In this document: piece by piece, positions 22,952 through 32,522 of the stretch
How the letters are laid out: every line of letters begins with the position of its first letter
Position numbering within the stretch: position 1 is the first letter of the stretch
Source: Mycobacterium sp. 1465703.0
GTDB taxonomy: Bacteria > Actinomycetota > Actinomycetes > Mycobacteriales > Mycobacteriaceae
Direction: 5' to 3'
Assembly (NCBI RefSeq): GCF_001672975.1
Contig: NZ_LZKU01000051.1
Span: 1-52,633 of the forward strand
DNA: 52,633 bases
The notes under the pieces: generated by a model
What the model was told of the DNA's origin: nothing
Databases searched by the model: none
What the model saw: the letters and a program-made list of their open reading frames with translations, nothing else
Position numbers and translations under genes: made by a program

Positions 22952-23527
22952 ATGGCACTCAGTGACGGCCACGTCGACCCGCCCGCCGGTGCCCCGCTGT
23001 TGCGGGAGGCGCTACGCGGAGCGGCGTCGGCGCTCAAGGAAAACGGGCCACGCTTCGCATTGGCCGGCAGCTACGCGTTATGGGCTTACGGCGCACCGGA
23101 ACCCAGTCACGATGTGGACGTGGTGGTAGCGGAGGCCGATGTGGAGGCCGCCGTGAAGACCCTGGCGGACGCCGGATTCGACATCGAACGGCCTCCGGAA
23201 GATTGGCTGTTCAAGGCCCGCACCGCCGACGTACTCGTCGATGTCCTGCATCGTATTAACGGAGTGCCCGTTGATGCCGCGACGTTGGACCGCGCCGAAC
23301 AGCACGACGTGCTGGCCATCACTATGCCGGTCCTGCCACCCACCATGGTGCTCGTCCAACAGCTACGAGCGCTGCACGAGCACCACTGCGATTTCGCCAA
23401 GCTGCTGCCGGCGGTGCGCGCGGTGCGCGAACGCCTGGACTGGGATTCGATCAAAACGCAAACCGCCGACAATGATTACGCGGTGGCGTTTTTGGTGTTG
23501 GCCGATCGACTGGGCCTCACCGGCTAA
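22952..23527 (+). CDS. Nucleotidyltransferase-fold protein (MNT/AbiEii-like)
   Basis: The 191-residue protein has the polymerase-beta-type nucleotidyltransferase signature: FALAGSYALWAYGA (Gly-Ser motif, about residues 34-47) and HDVDVVVAEADVEAA with the metal-binding Asp-x-Asp. DVLVDVLHRINGVPVDA provides a possible third acidic residue. The C-terminal half is helical. Relatives include toxin-antitoxin MNT/AbiEii proteins and aminoglycoside-modifying enzymes, but no obvious partner is adjacent. The ATG at 22952 lies just downstream of a SigF-like promoter. The gene converges on the Rho_N-like gene; the two stop codons overlap by 4 bp. Function unknown. Confidence 0.8.
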   Translation: MALSDGHVDPPAGAPLLREALRGAASALKENGPRFALAGSYALWAYGAPEPSHDVDVVVAEADVEAAVKTLADAGFDIERPPEDWLFKARTADVLVDVLHRINGVPVDAATLDRAEQHDVLAITMPVLPPTMVLVQQLRALHEHHCDFAKLLPAVRAVRERLDWDSIKTQTADNDYAVAFLVLADRLGLTG

Positions 23528-23781
23528 TGATTGCGTAGTTTGGCTACTAGCTTGGCTTTGGTCAGGCTTGAATATCCCGACATGCCAAGTTCTTTGGCTT
23601 TTTTCCTGAGCTCCGGAACGGTCCAGTCCTGATAAGAACCTGATTTGCCGCCCTTGCGCGCGACTTTGGACTTGCCCTGGCCGGCGGCGGCATTTGAAAT
23701 CCGCGCAGCCTTCTCCTTCGAGTCGCCCTTCTTGCGCAAATCTTGGTATAGCTTTTCGTTTTTGATTGACGAACGTGGCAT
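23524..23781 (-). CDS. Small basic Rho_N-like (SAP-type) nucleic-acid-binding protein
   Basis: An 85-residue, strongly basic protein. The N-terminal part (RSSIKNEKLYQDLRKKGDSK, then KEKAARISNAAA) matches a family of small proteins with a Lys/Arg-rich linker (KSKVARKGGKSG). The C-terminal 35 residues (YQDWTVPELRKKAKELGMSG and YSSLTKAKLVAKL) form a Rho termination factor N-terminal/SAP-type helix pair that binds nucleic acid. A possible role is chromosome compaction or protection under stress. The ATG at 23781 is preceded at 7 nt by a perfect AGGAGG; an in-frame ATG at 23787 overlaps that site. It lies just downstream of the catalase gene on the same strand. Confidence 0.85.
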   Translation of the reverse strand: MPRSSIKNEKLYQDLRKKGDSKEKAARISNAAAGQGKSKVARKGGKSGSYQDWTVPELRKKAKELGMSGYSSLTKAKLVAKLRNH

Positions 23782-23854
23782 GTCCATCCTCCTGTTCACA
23801 ATGAGGCGCCTTACCTCTCCGAATGCCCACCCCGACCGCTTAAAAAACAAATCC

Positions 23855-25957
23855 TCAAGCCGGAACCGGGTCGGTGCGCCGTTCCCAGCAGCGGTGTCGG
23901 GCCAGCGCGGCTTCGAATTCCTCGACGAAGCGGTCGGGCAACTCGTCGGCGGCGGCCGTCGTGGTGATGACGGCCTGGTCGTTGAGGACGTCGGTGTCCT
24001 CGGCGAGACGGTTGGTGATGCCGGCGGTGCGCAGCAGGTCGACTCCCGCGCCGTATGCACCGATCGGCTTCAAGTGCTTGTAGGCCTCGGTCACGAAGTG
24101 CACGGCATAGCCATCGTCGGAAAGTGTGGCGACCGACCGCGGCCCGCACGCCACCACCACGGCGTCGTAGAGCACCGACGCCATCGTCGTGAACGAGCGG
24201 TCGACCGGGAGCTCGCCGCCTGAGCCGCCCTCCAACATCCCGCCGGCGACTGGGGCCAGCACCTCAACCATCGCGCCGCGTTCGCTCATCTGCTCGATGA
24301 AGCGCTGGGTTCCCACCACGTCGACGCCGTCGGCGGCCAGCACCGCGATCTTGCGCGAGGCTATGGTGTCGCTGACGCCGATCTGGGACAGCGCCGGCGA
24401 CACGGGCGCCGTGTCATCGACCGGCTCCTCCGGCGGCTCGGGAAGTCTCAACTTCGCGGCAACCTGAGCGGCCAGCCCGCCGTCGACCCGCGCGAGTTGT
24501 CCCACTACGGCCGAACGGATCTCGGGCACTTCCACCTTGCCGAGTTCGAAGGCGAATGCGGCGACGATGTGTTCGGCCTCCACCGGTGACATGCTCTGCC
24601 AGAACATCCGCGCCTGGCTGTAGTGATTCTCAAAGGACTTGGCGCGCTTACGCATTGCCTGTCCATCCAGCCGCTCGGTGTAGTGGCGAAACACGTTATC
24701 GTCCGCCAGCGCCGGGCAGCCGCCACCAATGCTGTTCTTGAAGTAACTGGTGCGGCCCTGCGGGATCGTGTGTTGTCCGTAGCCGTCATGCTGGTTGGTT
24801 CGAACTTCGGCCACCGGACGGTTGATCGGCAGCTGAGCGAAGTTCGGTCCGCCCAGTCGGATCAGCTGAGTGTCCAGATAGGAGAAATTGCGGAACTGCA
24901 GCAGCGGATCGTTCGTGAAATCGATGCCCGGCACCACGTTCGCGGTGTGGAATGCAACCTGCTCGGTCTCGGCGAAGAAGTTGTCGGGGTTGCGGTTCAA
25001 CACCATCTTCCCGACCGGTCGAACCGGAACCTGCTCTTCGGGAATGATTTTCGTCGCGTCGAGAAGATCGAAATCAAACTTGAACTCGTCCTCCTCGGCG
25101 ACAAGCTGCACGCCGAGTTCCCACTCCGGGAACTGGCCCGACTCGATGGCCTCCCAGAGATCGCGACGGTTGTAATCGGGATCCTTCCCGGCGATCTTCT
25201 GGCACTCGTCCCAGATCAACGAGTGCACACCGAGGCGCGGCTTCCAGTGAAACTTCACGAACGTTCCTTCGCCGCTGCTGTTTACCAGCCGGAAGGTGTG
25301 CACGCCGAAGCCCTGCATCATCCGGTAGCTGCGCGGCAACGCGCGATCCGACATCAGCCACATGATGGTGTGCAGGGTCTCGGGTTGCAGGGACACGAAA
25401 TCCCATAGGGTGTCATGTGCCGACTGTGCCTGCGGAATCTCGTTGTGCGGCTCGGGTTTCACCGCGTGTACGAAGTCGGGGAACTTGATGCCGTCCTGGA
25501 TGAAGAAGACCGGAAAGTTGTTGCCGACCAGGTCGTAATTGCCCTGTTCGGTATAGAACTTGGTGGCAAAGCCGCGTACGTCGCGGACGGTGTCAGCCGA
25601 ACCCCGTGAGCCGGCCACGGTGGAGAAGCGCACGAACACCGGAGTCTGAACACCGGGTGCGATCAAGAATTTCGCTGCGGTGTACTCCGCCAACCAGTCG
25701 TCATACGGTTCGAAATAGCCGTAGGCGCCGGCTCCGCGCGCGTGAACCACTCGTTCGGGAATGCGCTCGTGATCGAAGTGGGTGATCTTCTCCCGGGCGT
25801 GGAAGTCCTCCAGCAGCGTCGGCCCCCGCTCACCGACGGTCAGCGAATCGTCGGTGTGGTCGACACGGACCCCTTGTTGCGTGGTCAGGTATCCGGTGTC
25901 GCGACGGAACCGGGCCGGCTCCAAGTCGCGTTGCTTCGGATTCTGGTCGGTGGCCAT
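23855..25957 (-). CDS. katE: Large-subunit monofunctional catalase (HPII/KatE type)
   Basis: The 700-residue haem catalase decomposes hydrogen peroxide. The catalytic His is in [16 protein letters not shown] (about residue 70), the Asn in [19 protein letters not shown] (about 145) and the proximal haem Tyr in the conserved segment after [17 protein letters not shown]. The C-terminal extension (about 550-700, [20 protein letters not shown] and [12 protein letters not shown]) is the flavodoxin/DJ-1-like domain that marks large-subunit catalases. The ATG at 25957 has an AAGGAGA ribosome site; longer readings include promoter DNA. A SigF-like promoter lies about 30 bp upstream, divergent from another in front of the CheB fragment and STAS-ATPase gene. 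It is clearly a stress-defence gene. Confidence 0.95.
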   Translation of the reverse strand: MATDQNPKQRDLEPARFRRDTGYLTTQQGVRVDHTDDSLTVGERGPTLLEDFHAREKITHFDHERIPERVVHARGAGAYGYFEPYDDWLAEYTAAKFLIAPGVQTPVFVRFSTVAGSRGSADTVRDVRGFATKFYTEQGNYDLVGNNFPVFFIQDGIKFPDFVHAVKPEPHNEIPQAQSAHDTLWDFVSLQPETLHTIMWLMSDRALPRSYRMMQGFGVHTFRLVNSSGEGTFVKFHWKPRLGVHSLIWDECQKIAGKDPDYNRRDLWEAIESGQFPEWELGVQLVAEEDEFKFDFDLLDATKIIPEEQVPVRPVGKMVLNRNPDNFFAETEQVAFHTANVVPGIDFTNDPLLQFRNFSYLDTQLIRLGGPNFAQLPINRPVAEVRTNQHDGYGQHTIPQGRTSYFKNSIGGGCPALADDNVFRHYTERLDGQAMRKRAKSFENHYSQARMFWQSMSPVEAEHIVAAFAFELGKVEVPEIRSAVVGQLARVDGGLAAQVAAKLRLPEPPEEPVDDTAPVSPALSQIGVSDTIASRKIAVLAADGVDVVGTQRFIEQMSERGAMVEVLAPVAGGMLEGGSGGELPVDRSFTTMASVLYDAVVVACGPRSVATLSDDGYAVHFVTEAYKHLKPIGAYGAGVDLLRTAGITNRLAEDTDVLNDQAVITTTAAADELPDRFVEEFEAALARHRCWERRTDPVPA

Positions 25958-25983
25958 GACTCGTCTCCTTTCAACCGTGGGGT

Positions 25984-26008
25984 GTACCACCGACCAGCCG
26001 GCGCAAAC
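25984..26008 (-). promoter_or_regulatory. SigF-like promoter of katE
   Basis: Minus strand GTTT (26008-26005), a 15-nt spacer, then TGGTAC (25989-25984), about 27 bp before the ATG at 25957. The -10 has two deviations from GGGTAT. Confidence 0.55.
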
Positions 26009-26040
26009 GGCAAGGATGTGGCCCTATTCAGCAGACGGGC

Positions 26041-26065
26041 GGTTGCCTGCCCTCGATAGGGGTAG
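26041..26065 (+). promoter_or_regulatory. SigF-like promoter of the CheB fragment/STAS-ATPase unit
   Basis: GGTTG at 26041-26045 and GGGTAG at 26060-26065, 15 nt from GGTT. A GTG start follows at 26072, so any leader would be very short. It is divergent from the katE promoter. Confidence 0.5.
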
Positions 26066-26071
26066 TTGAGA

Positions 26072-26377
26072 GTGGTGAGTAAAACTTCGGAAACCGTCGA
26101 CCTTCAAGGCGTCGTAGCAATCCGTGCATCGGCACGCGGTGTCGAAGTGCTGTCCAATCTTGCTGCCGGGTTATCGCCGGATATGCCGTTCGCATATCTG
26201 ATGGTGCTGCATGCGCCTGCCGGAGCGCCCAGCATCCCGGCTCGCATCATCGCCCGCAGCGGACCGTTGCCCACTTCAGCTGCCGCGGTGCGCAGCCCGC
26301 AGGAAAAGGTGAGACTGGCACGGGACATGAGGGTGCTCCGCGAGCGGTTGTCGACCACCACCGCTGTCCAGGGGTGA
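26072..26377 (+). pseudogene. Fragment of a CheB-type methylesterase gene
   Basis: The open frame of about 101 residues begins with the N-terminal strand-helix of a CheB methylesterase domain: VVAIRASARGVEVLSNLAAG, AYLMVLHAPAGAPSIPARII and ARSGPLP. In functional CheB the first motif is GASAGG with the catalytic Ser flanked by glycines; here two of those glycines are Arg. After about residue 70 the catalytic His and Asp parts are missing, and a short helix (EKVRLARDMRVLRERL) that may be the old C-terminus follows. I infer an internal deletion. The frame is still open and sits 4 bp before the STAS-ATPase gene, so it may still be translated, but it cannot be an active methylesterase. Confidence 0.65.
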
Positions 26378-26381
26378 AGCA

Positions 26382-27140
26382 GTGGCTGACCAATTTCCGC
26401 TTGTCCTGATCGAGCGGGAAACGAGCCGGGAGATGCCGCTCCTGACGATGGAGGGCGTGCTCGACAGCTCGACCTATCGGACCATCCGTGACACGGTAAT
26501 CAAGGCCGCTATCGACGAGCCCCGCGCGGTGATCGTCGACATCAACGGCCTGTGCGCGCCATCCTCCTCAGCCTGGACCGTATTCACCAGCGCTCGCTGG
26601 CACGTCAGTATCTGGCCAGACGTGCCCATCCTGCTGGTGTGTGCACAACACCAGGTCCGGCGGTTGATCGCCAAAGTCGGCGTCACCCGACGTGTGCCGA
26701 TATATCCTACTCGGCAGGTAGCCTTGGAAGCCGTCCTCAGCCGGGAGGTTCAAGTTCGGCGGCGGGAACGAATCGACCTTGCGCGAAACACCAGCAGTCT
26801 CGATATTGCACGCACGGTGATCGCCGATTGGCTGACCCGATGGGACGTCCATGAGGTCATCCCGGTTGCGGCGACGGTGGCGACAGTCTTTGTCGAAAAC
26901 GTCCTCGACCACACCGAGAGCGCACCGGTGTTGATTGTGGAGAGCGATCAAGGCACCGTCACCGTCGCGGTCGAGGACAACAGCTCGCACATGCCGGGCC
27001 GGCACGAGGACCCCGCCCACGGCGTCGACATGGTCTCTGGACTGGCCATCGTCTCTGCGCTATGTCGGGTGTGGGGCGCTACGCCTACGTCGTCCGGCAA
27101 AACCGTGTGGGGATTGCTCGGCCGAGAAAGCCAGCTCTGA
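26382..27140 (+). CDS. STAS and HATPase two-domain regulator (anti-sigma/anti-anti-sigma type)
   Basis: The 252-residue protein joins an N-terminal STAS domain (residues 1-115; SSTYRTIRDTVIKAAIDEPR, VIVDINGLCAPSSSAWTVF with a Ser at the usual phosphorylation loop) to an RsbW-like ATP-binding domain (about 140-250). The N-box of the latter is visible in FVENVLDHTES, followed by VTVAVEDNSSHMPG and a glycine-containing VDMVSGLAIVSALC. Such proteins tune stress sigma factors by partner switching. That fits a locus crowded with SigF-like promoters, although a direct link to SigF is only inference. It starts at GTG 26382, just after the CheB fragment, probably co-transcribed. Confidence 0.85.
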   Translation: MADQFPLVLIERETSREMPLLTMEGVLDSSTYRTIRDTVIKAAIDEPRAVIVDINGLCAPSSSAWTVFTSARWHVSIWPDVPILLVCAQHQVRRLIAKVGVTRRVPIYPTRQVALEAVLSREVQVRRRERIDLARNTSSLDIARTVIADWLTRWDVHEVIPVAATVATVFVENVLDHTESAPVLIVESDQGTVTVAVEDNSSHMPGRHEDPAHGVDMVSGLAIVSALCRVWGATPTSSGKTVWGLLGRESQL

Positions 27141-27549
27141 CACAGCAGTGTTCAAGTCGTTTGGTCAAATGCTAATTGACGGCAGCAGCCGCGGGATCAC
27201 CTTGGTACTGACGAACTCCCAGGCGCCCGGGGTCGCGGACGAATGAGGTGACATTGGTGGCCGGGCGCGGACCCGACGATCCGATCCGGGCGTGAAGCGC
27301 CGGATGCGCATCGGGCCAGGAGGCATGCCCCCTGGTCGACATCCCTGAAGTCTCCACCTTGTGTCCGCATCGCCATAGTCCTGCCACGGCCGGGGCCGGG
27401 CCAGCGTGTTTGAGCAGGTCATGTGGAGTACGGCAGACGAACCCCCGGCCAATGGGCGAAGAGGCCGTCGCCGGAGTTTCGTGAATAGTCGCAAGGGTAT
27501 GCCCTTCGATATTGGTGGATGGGACGATGGCGCGCGGAGGGAATTGCAG
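27141..27549. other. Intergenic region before the GT4 gene
   Basis: About 400 bases without a supported gene. The GT4 frame is open back to 27406, so up to 48 more residues could belong to it, but that stretch is Arg-rich without family similarity. I noticed no promoter, hairpin or repeat worth calling. Confidence 0.4.
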
Positions 27550-28731
27550 TTGAGGATTGCAATTGTCAGCGGCGATGACGTCCTCGGGCAGGACCCTGAG
27601 GTGCTGGGTGCCGCGCTGGCGACCCAGGGCCATGACGTCACGGCCTGCCTGCGACGCGGTGCCCGGCGGCATGCCGGGGCAGCCGCCGACGGCTATCGCC
27701 GAGTCTCCATTCCCGTCGGCCCGTGCAAGTCGGCCGACCCGGTCGACGTACTTCCCTACGTTGGCGAATGGGCAACCATACTCGAGCGGACCTGGTCGGC
27801 TGCGCCGCCCAACGTGGTGCACGCTTATGGCTGGTTGGGCGGACTGGCCGCACAATTGGCGGCACGCCGTCGGCGTATCCCCGTCGTCCAGACCTTTCTA
27901 GGCCTGTCGGCGACATCGCGTGGCCCGACCGGTGCCGAACAGTGCAGCGAACGCGAACGCATTGAGCCACTGCTGGCACGCAGCGCAAGCTGGACGACGG
28001 GAGAGAGCGAAGCTGATGTGGACGCGCTGGCCCGGCTACGTCGTCGTCGGGTCCGAGTGTCCGCGTTGACATGCGGCGTGGATGGTGAGCGCTACACCCC
28101 GAGCGGTCCGGCTGCCTGCCGCGGCAGCTTGCAGCGCATTCTGTGTGTGACACCAAACCCGCTGTGGTACAACGGCATCGATATTGCGATACGGGCTTTG
28201 CCCAAGGTTAGTGGCGCGGAGCTGGTGATCGCCGAGGGTCAACCCAACAACAGCCAGCACGACGACGCGCGGGCCCACTTGTCGCATCTCGCCGCGGAAC
28301 TCGGTGTGGCCCACCGTATTCAGTTTGCCGGCGCAGTCACCGACCGCGAATTGCCCAAGTTGATCCGGTCCGCCGACGTGGTGGTGTGTACACCCCGGCA
28401 ACCGCCACGAGCCGCCACTGTACTGCAGGCCATGGCCAGCGGTGTGGTCGTGGTGGTGGCCGCCGTGGGTGTGCTGGCCGACGTTGTACTTGACGACATC
28501 ACCGGCCTGGTCGTGGCGCCGGAACATCCGGCCGGGTTGGCGGCGGCCTTGAGAAGGCTTCTTGCGCACAGCTTTCAGTGCCAGAGCATGGGTGCGGCGG
28601 GTCGCAGCCGCGCGTTGTCCCGGTTCACCTGGCAGCGGATCGCGCTGGACTCGTTGAACATCTATGACAGTCTGACGCCGCAAGATCGGTCACCGACAAC
28701 TGCGCCCGCGGCGGCGCGGTCGATGCAATGA
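27550..28731 (+). CDS. Family 4 (GT-B) glycosyltransferase
   Basis: The protein of about 393 residues has the two-Rossmann GT-B layout. N-terminal half: RIAIVSGDDVLGQDPEVLGA, VVHAYGWLGGLAAQLAARRR and PVVQTFLGL. C-terminal half: RILCVTPNPLWYNGIDIAIR, IQFAGAVTDRELPKLIRSAD and the donor-binding PPRAATVLQAMASGVVVVVA where GT4 enzymes have EPFG..lEAMA. The usual Glu is replaced by a Pro-Arg-Ala stretch, so donor binding may be changed. I chose the TTG at 27550 because it places RIAIVSGDD at the N-terminus as in relatives and has an AGGG upstream; in-frame GTG 27406, GTG 27481 or ATG 27502 are alternatives. Product unknown. Confidence 0.8.
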   Translation: MRIAIVSGDDVLGQDPEVLGAALATQGHDVTACLRRGARRHAGAAADGYRRVSIPVGPCKSADPVDVLPYVGEWATILERTWSAAPPNVVHAYGWLGGLAAQLAARRRRIPVVQTFLGLSATSRGPTGAEQCSERERIEPLLARSASWTTGESEADVDALARLRRRRVRVSALTCGVDGERYTPSGPAACRGSLQRILCVTPNPLWYNGIDIAIRALPKVSGAELVIAEGQPNNSQHDDARAHLSHLAAELGVAHRIQFAGAVTDRELPKLIRSADVVVCTPRQPPRAATVLQAMASGVVVVVAAVGVLADVVLDDITGLVVAPEHPAGLAAALRRLLAHSFQCQSMGAAGRSRALSRFTWQRIALDSLNIYDSLTPQDRSPTTAPAAARSMQ

Positions 28732-28765
28732 TCGGGGCGCCCTGGGCCCGTCCTCGAGGCTGGCC

Positions 28766-29863
28766 GTGACTAGCGCGACAAGGGGGACCGACGTCAAACC
28801 CCTAAACGGGTCGGTCGGTTCTGCCGGTGAACCCATTGAAGCGACACGGGCCGGCTATTGCCCGGCTCGTCCCGCGCTGGGGCGCGATCCAGCGTTGCAC
28901 ACGTTCCATCCAGTCGCGGTGGAATACAAGCAGTTTCGCACTAGCGACACGCAAGCGGCCTGTCGCTTCTTCGCCACCGCGTACCAGCCGGGCTGGCGGA
29001 TATCCGGGCTGGCCAACCATGCCGCGGTGACACATCGGCGCAGTGAGGCTCACTCGATGACGGTCGACGAGGTCATCGTTCAAGGGCGATTGGCACTCGA
29101 GATCCCGGCGTCCGACACCGTTGTGGTGATCCAGCCGCGCGCGGGATCATTGGGCATCGCGGGGGGCCCTGTGGTGACCGCGGACTTTCCCATTCTCGTC
29201 GCACACGGTATGCCATGCGTATTACATTGCAACGGTGCACGTTTCGATGTCGTGACAATCGAGGCGGACGTGCTGCACAAAGTCGCCGCAGATTGGCGCA
29301 CGTCGCTGGTGCAGCAGACCCAGTTCATCAATTGGCGGCCACGGTCACGAGCTGCCGTACGTGCCTGGCAGCGAGCGCTGGATTACGTGGTTACGACGCT
29401 GGCCTCCGTCGATAGCGCCCACCAACCGCTCATTGTCGCGGGTATGGCCAATTTGTTGGCCGGCGCGCTGCTCGAGTGCTACCCGTCCAACCTGGCCGAG
29501 CAGGACCCGGCCAGCGACCTCGCGCTACCCGAAACACTCAAAGAGGCGGTGGCTTTCATCCACTGCCATACCAACGAGGACATCGGCATCAACGACGTCG
29601 CTGCCGCGGTGCATCTGACGCCCAGGGCGGTCCAGTACCTTTTCCGCCGCCAACTCGATACCACGCCGACCGAGTACATGCGTCGTGTCCGGCTCAGCTG
29701 CGCTCATCAAGAGTTGATAGCGGCAACGAGCGCCAACTCGACGGTCACCGAAATCGCCCAGCGGTGGGGGTTCGCGCACACCGGGCGCTTCGCGGTGCTC
29801 TACCGGCGGACCTATGGCCAAAGCCCGCACACCACGCTGAGGCAACAATCTTCGGCGTCCTGA
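28766..29863 (+). CDS. AraC family transcriptional regulator
   Basis: The 365-residue regulator has a long N-terminal effector domain of the AraC-binding-like type (about residues 50-220). The C-terminal DNA-binding domain (about 262-360) has two helix-turn-helix motifs: IGINDVAAAVHLTPRAVQYL and VTEIAQRWGFAHTGRFAVLY, ending in the family signature YRRTYGQSPHTTLRQ. It starts at GTG 28766, 34 bp after the GT4 stop, so it may be read from the same transcript. Targets are not evident; the adjacent hydrolase/amine oxidase pair is one possibility. Confidence 0.9.
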   Translation: MTSATRGTDVKPLNGSVGSAGEPIEATRAGYCPARPALGRDPALHTFHPVAVEYKQFRTSDTQAACRFFATAYQPGWRISGLANHAAVTHRRSEAHSMTVDEVIVQGRLALEIPASDTVVVIQPRAGSLGIAGGPVVTADFPILVAHGMPCVLHCNGARFDVVTIEADVLHKVAADWRTSLVQQTQFINWRPRSRAAVRAWQRALDYVVTTLASVDSAHQPLIVAGMANLLAGALLECYPSNLAEQDPASDLALPETLKEAVAFIHCHTNEDIGINDVAAAVHLTPRAVQYLFRRQLDTTPTEYMRRVRLSCAHQELIAATSANSTVTEIAQRWGFAHTGRFAVLYRRTYGQSPHTTLRQQSSAS

Positions 29864-30082
29864 CCTGCGGGGGATGAACGCCCCGTTGTGCAGGCGGGCT
29901 GGTGCGAAGCGCAGGCGACCGCGATCGCACGTCGACCACGCCGGTCGCGGCCGCGACCAGAACACAAATATAAGCGGCTCGTAAGAATTTCTTGGCGAAA
30001 TTCCCAAAAACGGACCGCACTGAAGGCTAAGATCGTCGCATCCTTGCTGCGGCAACGGCGACGCGTTGGAGGGGGAGCGGTC

Positions 30083-31048
30083 ATGAGTGCTCGACGTTCG
30101 GCTCGCCCAGTTGACCCGTTCCCCGACCAGTTGCCGCCGAGTGAGACTGTGACGGTCCGGGCGGCCGACGGTACCCGGCTGCACGCCGAGGTCTTCGGAC
30201 CGCCCGACGGTTATCCGATTGTCTTGGCGCACGGCATCACCTGCGCGATTCGGGCGTGGGCATATCAGATCGCAGACCTGTCCACCGACTACCGGGTGAT
30301 CGCCTTCGATCATCGCGGCCACGGCCGCAGCGGCGTGCCGAGAACCAAGAACTACAGCCTCAAACACCTTGCATCCGATCTAGATTCGGTGCTCGATGCG
30401 ACCCTGGCGCCGCACGAGCGGGCGGTGGTGGCCGGTCACTCCATGGGCGGCATCACCATCGCCGCCTGGTCGGAGCGCTACCGCCACAAGGTTCCCCGTC
30501 GTGCGGACGCCGTCGCGCTGATCAACACCACCACCGGTGATCTGATCGGAAAGGTGCAACTCCTGTCGGCCCCATACGGATTGTCACCGGCTCGAGTTCT
30601 GGCCGGGCGTGCCCTGATCAACGCGTTCGGCGGGTTCCCGGTGCCGGGTGCGGCGCGCATTCCGAGCCGCTACGTGGTGGCGATGCTGGCGACCGGACGC
30701 GACGCCGACCCGAGCATCGCCAGGATTGTCTACGAGCTCTTCGAAAAGACATCACCCGCGGGCCGGGCCGGATGCGCGAGGGCGCTGGTCGCCTCGTTGG
30801 GGTCCCGGTATCTCAACCTGGACGGGCTGACCGTCCCGACGCTGGTCATCGGCAGCGAACGCGACCGGCTGACACCGATCAGCCAGTCCCGCGAGATCGC
30901 ACGCAGCGCGCCCAATCTGATCGAGTTGGTGGAACTGCCCGGCGGCCACTGCTCGATGCTGGAACACCCGCGCGAGGTGAACCGTCAGTTGCGCGGCCTC
31001 GCCGAAATGGCGATGCACAACGCGGCCACCCGCCGGATCAGCTCATAG
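30083..31048 (+). CDS. hpx: Alpha/beta hydrolase, haloperoxidase-like (Rv3171c/hpx-like)
   Basis: The 321-residue alpha/beta-hydrolase contains the oxyanion segment [24 protein letters not shown], the nucleophile elbow [14 protein letters not shown] (Ser about residue 121), the catalytic Asp region in [12 protein letters not shown] and the His in [15 protein letters not shown] (about residue 300). Similar proteins are annotated as non-haem haloperoxidases or epoxide hydrolases; the natural substrate is unknown. The ATG at 30083 follows a GGAGGGGGAG ribosome site; an open frame further upstream lacks family sequence. It converges with the amine oxidase gene, overlapping it by 6 bp, the same pairing I recall for Rv3170/Rv3171c. 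Confidence 0.85.
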   Translation: MSARRSARPVDPFPDQLPPSETVTVRAADGTRLHAEVFGPPDGYPIVLAHGITCAIRAWAYQIADLSTDYRVIAFDHRGHGRSGVPRTKNYSLKHLASDLDSVLDATLAPHERAVVAGHSMGGITIAAWSERYRHKVPRRADAVALINTTTGDLIGKVQLLSAPYGLSPARVLAGRALINAFGGFPVPGAARIPSRYVVAMLATGRDADPSIARIVYELFEKTSPAGRAGCARALVASLGSRYLNLDGLTVPTLVIGSERDRLTPISQSREIARSAPNLIELVELPGGHCSMLEHPREVNRQLRGLAEMAMHNAATRRISS

Positions 31049-32389
31049 CAGGGCGGTGATCTCGGCCGCCGCGCGCTGCCCGGACCTGATGGCGCCGTCG
31101 AGGAACCCGGTCCACTCGTCGGCGGTTTCGGTGCCGGCCCAGTGAATCGGCCCGACCGGTTCACGTAACCACGGCCCGAATCTCGTCCAGGATCCCGGCG
31201 GCACCGCAGCGGTAGGGCCGCCGGGAGCGAATTCCTCGACGCCCCAACGATGATCGACATAGTCCAAAGGTTTGAGCGCATCATCACCGAAAAGCGTTGC
31301 GAAGCAGCGCAATGCGTCACGGCGGCGCTGATCGCCGGGTAGCGAGTCGAAGGCCCGGGCGTCGACGAAACCCATCAGGACGCCGGGGCCGTCCGGGTGC
31401 GGACTGACGTCGAACGTAATGAAGACGGGGCCCTCGTCGGACAAGGCCTGCCCGGAAAATCCGTTGGTCCGCCAGAACGGCGTGGAGTAGGCGGCGTAGG
31501 CCTTACTGAGCCGACCCTGCGGCCAGTGCCGGGCGAGTTGTTCGTACTCGGCGGGCAGCGGGGGAGTGAACTCGATCGAGGTGCGATGGGCCGGCGGGAT
31601 GGCGACGATGACGAATCCGGCCTCGGTCTCGCCAAGGTCGGTTGTGACGGTGACGCCTGCGCCGTGTCGCTCGATCCGCCGTACCGGGGCGTTGAGCACC
31701 ACCCGGGTGCCCAGTTCGGCGGCCGCGGCCTCGGCGATCTGTTGCGTGCCACCGGGAAAACGGTCCTGTTGGGCACCATCCTCGACATCGAGCAGCCGGT
31801 CCAGCCCGCCGGCGGCGTGCGCGTAGCGGGCGGCGTGCAGCATCGACACCTCGTCGGGTTCACATCCCCAGGTCACCCGCGCCACGATCGCCAGCAGGTC
31901 CTGGGAGGACGCGGTCGCGCGGACCGAGCGCAACCAGCTGCCGAGCGACAGGCCGTCGAGTTCGCGCGCGCGGCGGGCATCCCACGGTGCCGCCAGCGGG
32001 ATGCTGCGGGCGATCCTGTCGAACTGCCACCGCAGTCGCCCGATGTCTAGCAGGCCGGTCAGCGAAAGCTTGGGGATGGTGCCGTGATACGCGTGCGTCC
32101 ACCCGCGCCAGTGGATCAGGTTCTTGCCGTCGTGGTGTGTCGGGGTGGTCGGAACGTCGAGTTCGGCCGCCATCGCCAACACGGCGTCCTGGGTCGGTCC
32201 CACGAACGTGCCGCCCAGATCGGCCGGCAATCCGGCGACACTGCCGGTCAGCGACCGCCCGCCGACCCGGTCCCGGCCCTCGAAAACCACCACGTCATGG
32301 CCCTGCTGTGTCAGCTCCCGCGCTGCGGCGAGTCCGGCAAAGCCGGCACCGACCACGACAACGTCTACAATCCGCGGCGGTTTCGACAC
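31043..32389 (-). CDS. aofH: FAD-dependent amine oxidase (AofH-like)
   Basis: The 448-residue flavoprotein oxidises amines with O2. The N-terminal FAD motif [20 protein letters not shown] and the [12 protein letters not shown] dinucleotide pocket are followed by [16 protein letters not shown]. The substrate domain lies in the middle, with [11 protein letters not shown] and [14 protein letters not shown]. The C-terminal FAD-contact segment [20 protein letters not shown] closes the fold (about residues 410-430). It resembles bacterial monoamine or putrescine oxidases. It starts at ATG 32389 and overlaps the 3' end of the hydrolase gene. The gene order matches the M. tuberculosis aofH locus as I recall it. 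Confidence 0.9.
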   Translation of the reverse strand: MSKPPRIVDVVVVGAGFAGLAAARELTQQGHDVVVFEGRDRVGGRSLTGSVAGLPADLGGTFVGPTQDAVLAMAAELDVPTTPTHHDGKNLIHWRGWTHAYHGTIPKLSLTGLLDIGRLRWQFDRIARSIPLAAPWDARRARELDGLSLGSWLRSVRATASSQDLLAIVARVTWGCEPDEVSMLHAARYAHAAGGLDRLLDVEDGAQQDRFPGGTQQIAEAAAAELGTRVVLNAPVRRIERHGAGVTVTTDLGETEAGFVIVAIPPAHRTSIEFTPPLPAEYEQLARHWPQGRLSKAYAAYSTPFWRTNGFSGQALSDEGPVFITFDVSPHPDGPGVLMGFVDARAFDSLPGDQRRRDALRCFATLFGDDALKPLDYVDHRWGVEEFAPGGPTAAVPPGSWTRFGPWLREPVGPIHWAGTETADEWTGFLDGAIRSGQRAAAEITALL

Positions 32390-32522
32390 GCGGTCTAGTG
32401 AACCGCATTTGCGCGGTTTTTAGGGCAAATTCGCCGAAGCTGGACGATGGACCGCTGGGCGTTCGCATCACGGCGATGGCAAACATATGCCGCCCTCACT
32501 ATGTTAATTACGCTGCGACCAC

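Noticed and set aside
23811..23848. Possible SigF promoter for the Rho_N-like gene
   Set aside because: TTACCT and AAAC elements exist, but the spacing is 28 nt, far outside the functional range.
27172..27855. Minus-strand frame across the GT4 start region
   Set aside because: No motif, and it would conflict with the clear glycosyltransferase on the plus strand.
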